Positions 14,358-17,054 of a stretch of DNA of 17,054 bases are shown here, piece by piece; the stretch's first letter is position 1; every line of letters begins with the position of its first letter. Source of the DNA: CAZONU01 sp965370045 (GTDB taxonomy: Bacteria > Planctomycetota > SZUA-567 > JAKLDR01); the NCBI GenBank assembly GCA_965370045.1, contig CBDUSI010000099.1, positions 1 through 17,054 on the forward strand, given 5' to 3'. The translations under genes were made by a program, and so were the position numbers. Below the pieces are notes generated by a model that saw only the letters and a program-made list of their open reading frames with translations, did no database searches and was not told where the DNA came from.

Positions 14358-15778
14358 GGGTCAGGCAATTCCGCATCGCGTTTCAGCATCCCGTCGACCC
14401 CCGCCCGCTTCCAGCGGCCCCACTTGAAGGCGCCCATGTGCAGCAGTCCCTGGATCACGGTGCTGGCCGCCAGGGCTATCCAAACGCCGTCCACGTTTTC
14501 CCGATGGGCGGCCAAGCCCAGCGCCAGCGGAATGCGCACGACCATCACCGCCAGGAAGGTGACGATCAGGGGCATCAGCGTGTCCCCCGCGCCGTTCATG
14601 GCCCGGCCCAGCGTTATGGACATCGCCAGGAAGATGAAGGTCGGCGCCAGCCAGCGCAGGAACTGCGCTCCGGTGGCGATCACCTCCGGATCGTCGTTGA
14701 AGACCCTGATCAGCCCGGACGCGAAGACCCAGTAGCCGATTGCCACCAGCGTCGAGATGGCCGCGTACATTCCCGCCGACATCCAGGCGGCCCGCGCGCC
14801 GCGGTCGGGACGCCCGGCGGCCACGTTCTGGCCGACCAGCGTTGCCGCCGCGTTGCCGAAGCCCATCCCGGGCATCAGCACCATGAACCACAGGCGCATG
14901 CCCACGCCGTAGGCCGCCACTGAGGCCGTGCCGAACGGCGCGATGATCCAGACCAGCACCAGGGCGGAGATGTTGCGGATCAGCATCTGCGCGGATGCCG
15001 GAACGCCGATCCTGAGAAGCTGACTGATGATCCCGAAGTCCGGCTTGAGATCCCGAATGCGCAGGTGAAAGTGCTGGTGGCCGCGGGCGAAGAATATCCA
15101 GGCCAGAATGGCGGTGGCCGCCGCCCGGGAGATTACCGTGGCCCAGGCCGAGCCGGCCACACCCAGGCGCGGCGCGCCCAGCAGTCCGAAAATGAGTATG
15201 GGGTCCAGCGCGATGTTTAGAATGTTGGCGCCGGCGACCACGATCAGCGGGGTCTTGGCGTCGCCGGCGCCGCGCAACGCCGATCCGAAGGTGAAGGCCA
15301 GCCCCATGGCCGCCGCGCCGCCGGTCATTACCTGCAAGTAGGGCCGGCCCGCCTCGACCACGGCGCCCTCGGCCCCCAGCGCGCGCAGCAGGGCGCCGGC
15401 CAGGGGCATCCCCAGCGCGGCGACCAGCACTGACAATCCCAGAGCCAGCACCAGGCTCTGGGCGGCGACCCGCCGGGCCCGGGCGTGGTCGCCGCTGCCC
15501 ACCGCGTGGGCCACGAAGGCGGTGCATCCCGTGGTTATGCCCAGGAAGAGCATGTGGATGATGCCCATCATGGTGCCGCTGAAGGCCACCGCGGCCAGGG
15601 CATGTTCCCCCAGCTTGCCGACGAAGAACATGTCGACCAGCGAGAAGAGGCTGTGGAAGAGCATGGTGGCGGTCATGGGCAGCGCCAGGCGCCAGACCGC
15701 GCGGGGCAGGTTTCCCTGGGTGATCCATGAACTCCGGTCGGAGCGACCGACGTCCGGCGGCAGGGGATCTTCTTCCAT
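14339..15778 (-). CDS. MATE-family multidrug/sodium antiporter
   Basis: This inner-membrane protein of 479 residues belongs to the MATE family, which exports cationic drugs or metabolites in exchange for Na+ or H+. The expected 12 hydrophobic segments are spread over the length. The two-fold repeat typical of the family shows in the paired motifs GSALRGAGDAKTPLIV and GRAMNGAGDTLMPLIV. LFSLVDMFFVGKLGEHALAAVAFSG near the N-terminus is the classic first-helix signature. ATG 15778 follows the ccsA-like stop by 15 nt; a strong ribosome-binding site is not seen, so reinitiation after the upstream gene is likely. Why a MATE pump follows a cytochrome c assembly pair is unclear, and substrate prediction is not possible. 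Confidence 0.93.
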   Translation of the reverse strand: MEEDPLPPDVGRSDRSSWITQGNLPRAVWRLALPMTATMLFHSLFSLVDMFFVGKLGEHALAAVAFSGTMMGIIHMLFLGITTGCTAFVAHAVGSGDHARARRVAAQSLVLALGLSVLVAALGMPLAGALLRALGAEGAVVEAGRPYLQVMTGGAAAMGLAFTFGSALRGAGDAKTPLIVVAGANILNIALDPILIFGLLGAPRLGVAGSAWATVISRAAATAILAWIFFARGHQHFHLRIRDLKPDFGIISQLLRIGVPASAQMLIRNISALVLVWIIAPFGTASVAAYGVGMRLWFMVLMPGMGFGNAAATLVGQNVAAGRPDRGARAAWMSAGMYAAISTLVAIGYWVFASGLIRVFNDDPEVIATGAQFLRWLAPTFIFLAMSITLGRAMNGAGDTLMPLIVTFLAVMVVRIPLALGLAAHRENVDGVWIALAASTVIQGLLHMGAFKWGRWKRAGVDGMLKRDAELPDPQRPRS

Positions 15779-15793
15779 GGGGCCGGCGGGCTG

Positions 15794-16675
15794 CTAGCCT
15801 TTCTCGTGTCCGGGACGCGAGACCACGCCCGGGCGGGATCGGGGGCCGCGGCGTTCCCCGGGGCCGGTGAACGATTCCATGCTGCGGTCCCGGCGGGAGG
15901 TGGGGAACTCGCGCAGGCGCGCGAAGGAGACCAGCCCCGCGAGGGTGACCACCACCAGGAACCAGGCCGCGCGGCGCTCGCGCCAGCCGGTTATGAGGTG
16001 CAGGTTGAGGTAGGCCAGGAGCGCCAGACAGTAGACCAGCGTACAGACCTCTCTGCCCGTCCAGTTCCAGTAGCTGCCGCGCATGCCCTGGGCCCAGACC
16101 GCGGTCATCAGCATCGACCACAGCAGGAATGGGAAGCCCAGGCACACCGACCAGTAAACCGCCCGCCCGGCCCGCTCGGCGCGCCGCGGCCAGAGCTCGC
16201 GGACGATCAGGAGGACGACCGCCTGCACGCCGGCGGCGAAGAGGAACCCGTATGCCACGACGTCGGCGGCCACGCAGAAGCCCATCCAGCGGCTGTGCAT
16301 CGGCATGGGCAGCCTTCCGGCGATGGTCGGGTCGGGCGAGCCGCGCCAGCCGGCCAGGACCAGCCCGGCGGCGACCAGCAGCAGGGGCAGCCCCGCCTCG
16401 CGGCTCTTGGCCAGCCCCTCGGAGGCGAAGTAAGCCAGGGCCAGCGCTGGGCCCAGGAAGAGCAGCATTTCGTAGGTGCTGCCCACCGGCGGCCGGCCCA
16501 TGCGCACCCAGCCGGCAACCGCGGCGGCCAGGCAGATCAGGGCGCCGGCCATCGCCGAGAAGCGCGAGGCCCGCCGCCAGAAGGCCCGGCGCGGAATCAT
16601 CGCCGGCAGCGCCAGAAGACCGCCCAACGCCAGGAGCGCCGCGCCTGTCAGGATCGCCCACCCGCGCCAGTCCAT
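15794..16675 (-). CDS. ccsA: CcsA/ResC-like cytochrome c assembly protein lacking the canonical haem ligands
   Basis: CcsA/ResC and ResB/CcsB form the System II machine that moves haem across the membrane and attaches it to apocytochrome c. This 293-residue, multi-helix protein matches CcsA by PPVGSTYEMLLFLG (62-75), HSRWMGFCVAADVVAYG (127-143), AVWAQGMRGSYWNW (192-205) and YLNLHLITGWRERRAA (222-237), and it adjoins a resB-like gene. By eye, key positions differ: the first P-His is R61, the first TM-His is C134, the YLH His is N224, and no C-terminal HSY-type His is found. In the WWD motif the Asp is T206, and flanking Trp are R199, C211 and C216. It is short for CcsA and has a charged tail (about 252-293). 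ATG 16675 lies 1 nt after the resB-like stop. Haem handling is therefore uncertain. Confidence 0.83.
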   Translation of the reverse strand: MDWRGWAILTGAALLALGGLLALPAMIPRRAFWRRASRFSAMAGALICLAAAVAGWVRMGRPPVGSTYEMLLFLGPALALAYFASEGLAKSREAGLPLLLVAAGLVLAGWRGSPDPTIAGRLPMPMHSRWMGFCVAADVVAYGFLFAAGVQAVVLLIVRELWPRRAERAGRAVYWSVCLGFPFLLWSMLMTAVWAQGMRGSYWNWTGREVCTLVYCLALLAYLNLHLITGWRERRAAWFLVVVTLAGLVSFARLREFPTSRRDRSMESFTGPGERRGPRSRPGVVSRPGHEKG

Positions 16676-16676
16676 T

Positions 16677-17054
16677 TCAGCCTTCCTCGTTCACCGGGTC
16701 GGGCACGCGCCGGAAGCGGCTCCAGAGCAGCCAGGGGGCGCCCAGCGCCACCAGGACCATTCCCAGGTAGATGACCCACAGGCCGGGCGTGCGGTCGACC
16801 GTGAAGCTGACCAGCCCGAAGACCTTTCCGTCGCGCTGGCCGGTGGTCTTCACTCCGGTCAGGTGGACCGAGTAGCCCCCGCGGCTCAGCGGCCGGCCGC
16901 GCTCTATGACCACCTTGCTGGCGCCCTTCCCTTCCTCGGCGACCTCGATGGTTACCGTCTCGCGGCGCCGTCCCCGTTGGAGTGCCCGGACCGCGAAAGA
17001 GGCGCCGGCCGCCTCCTGCGCCGCCGACCGCCCCGGGACGAACCAGACGTCCTC
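16677..17054 (-). CDS. resB: ResB/CcsB-like cytochrome c biogenesis protein, 3' part only
   Basis: The gene runs in from beyond the right edge; 125 residues are visible and the frame is open to 17054. The visible part is a mostly beta, polar region (about the first 90 residues, including GGYSVHLTGVKTTGQRDGKV). It is followed by SFTVDRTPGLWVIYLGMVLVALGAPWLLW, a membrane segment with the PG turn found at the end of ResB proteins, then a short charged tail. The GTG at 16913 is internal and not the start. Because most of the protein is missing, the call rests on this ending and on the 1-nt spacing to the ccsA-like gene, since resB and ccsA normally occur together. ResB would hold apocytochrome and haem at the periplasmic face. 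Confidence 0.68.
   Translation of the reverse strand, partial: EDVWFVPGRSAAQEAAGASFAVRALQRGRRRETVTIEVAEEGKGASKVVIERGRPLSRGGYSVHLTGVKTTGQRDGKVFGLVSFTVDRTPGLWVIYLGMVLVALGAPWLLWSRFRRVPDPVNEEG

Noticed and set aside
15790..15796. CTAGCAG at the ccsA stop, resembling the outer end of the MITE-like repeat
   Set aside because: Only about seven bases match and the CCGTTGAAAAATGG core is absent, so it is most likely chance.
14361..16661. 766-codon frame on the - strand spanning the MATE and ccsA genes
   Set aside because: It is a different frame of two recognised membrane proteins and its Gly/Arg/Pro-rich translation has no domain signature.

Overview
The window is a GC-rich, gene-dense stretch of a Gram-negative (diderm) bacterial chromosome. 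It makes outer-membrane proteins (BamA, Skp) and lipid A (LpxC, LpxA, LpxB). The LpxC-FabZ fusion is known mainly from Bacteroidota, Planctomycetota and related PVC/FCB candidate phyla. Together with the high GC, the System II cytochrome c genes and two Gfo/Idh/MocA oxidoreductases, this suggests a PVC-like or neighbouring candidate phylum. That placement is an inference, not a demonstrated assignment.

Region 1 (1-9783, + strand) is one tightly packed run: the 3' part of dnaB, bamA, skp, a fused lpxC-fabZ, lpxA, a Gfo/Idh/MocA dehydrogenase, lpxB, and a DUF362 protein with two 4Fe-4S motifs. Several junctions overlap by 1-4 bp and none exceeds about 35 bp, so this is probably one transcript. 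Its logic is envelope building: the acyl-ACP supply (FabZ), the early lipid A steps (LpxA, LpxC, LpxB) and the machinery that inserts outer-membrane proteins. lpxD and the UDP-diacylglucosamine hydrolase (LpxH/LpxI) are not in the window. A nucleotide-sugar-dehydrogenase-like gene sits between lpxA and lpxB. An in-frame ribosome-binding site and GTG at the LpxC/FabZ junction could allow FabZ to be made separately.

Region 2 (9784-14357, + strand) opens with a candidate sigma-70 promoter and a tRNA-Gln(UUG) gene. A second Gfo/Idh oxidoreductase, gpmI, a small membrane-anchored HEAT-repeat protein and a nitrilase-superfamily hydrolase follow. A roughly 265-bp non-coding MITE-like element with 25-bp near-perfect terminal inverted repeats lies between the oxidoreductase and gpmI. 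It appears to have inserted at a CTAG that includes the oxidoreductase stop codon, and it left that stop intact.

Region 3 (14339-17054, - strand) is a convergent operon: a partial ResB-like gene, a CcsA-like gene and a MATE-family transporter. The CcsA-like protein keeps the family scaffold, but by eye it lacks all four histidines that ligate haem in canonical CcsA, and its tryptophan-rich WWD motif is altered. The MATE and nitrilase genes overlap tail to tail by 19 bp.

The MITE-like element, the haem-ligand-less CcsA, the retained fabZ start inside the fusion and the dehydrogenase in the lipid A cluster are the observations most worth following up. No CRISPR array, integrase or full-length transposase was seen.
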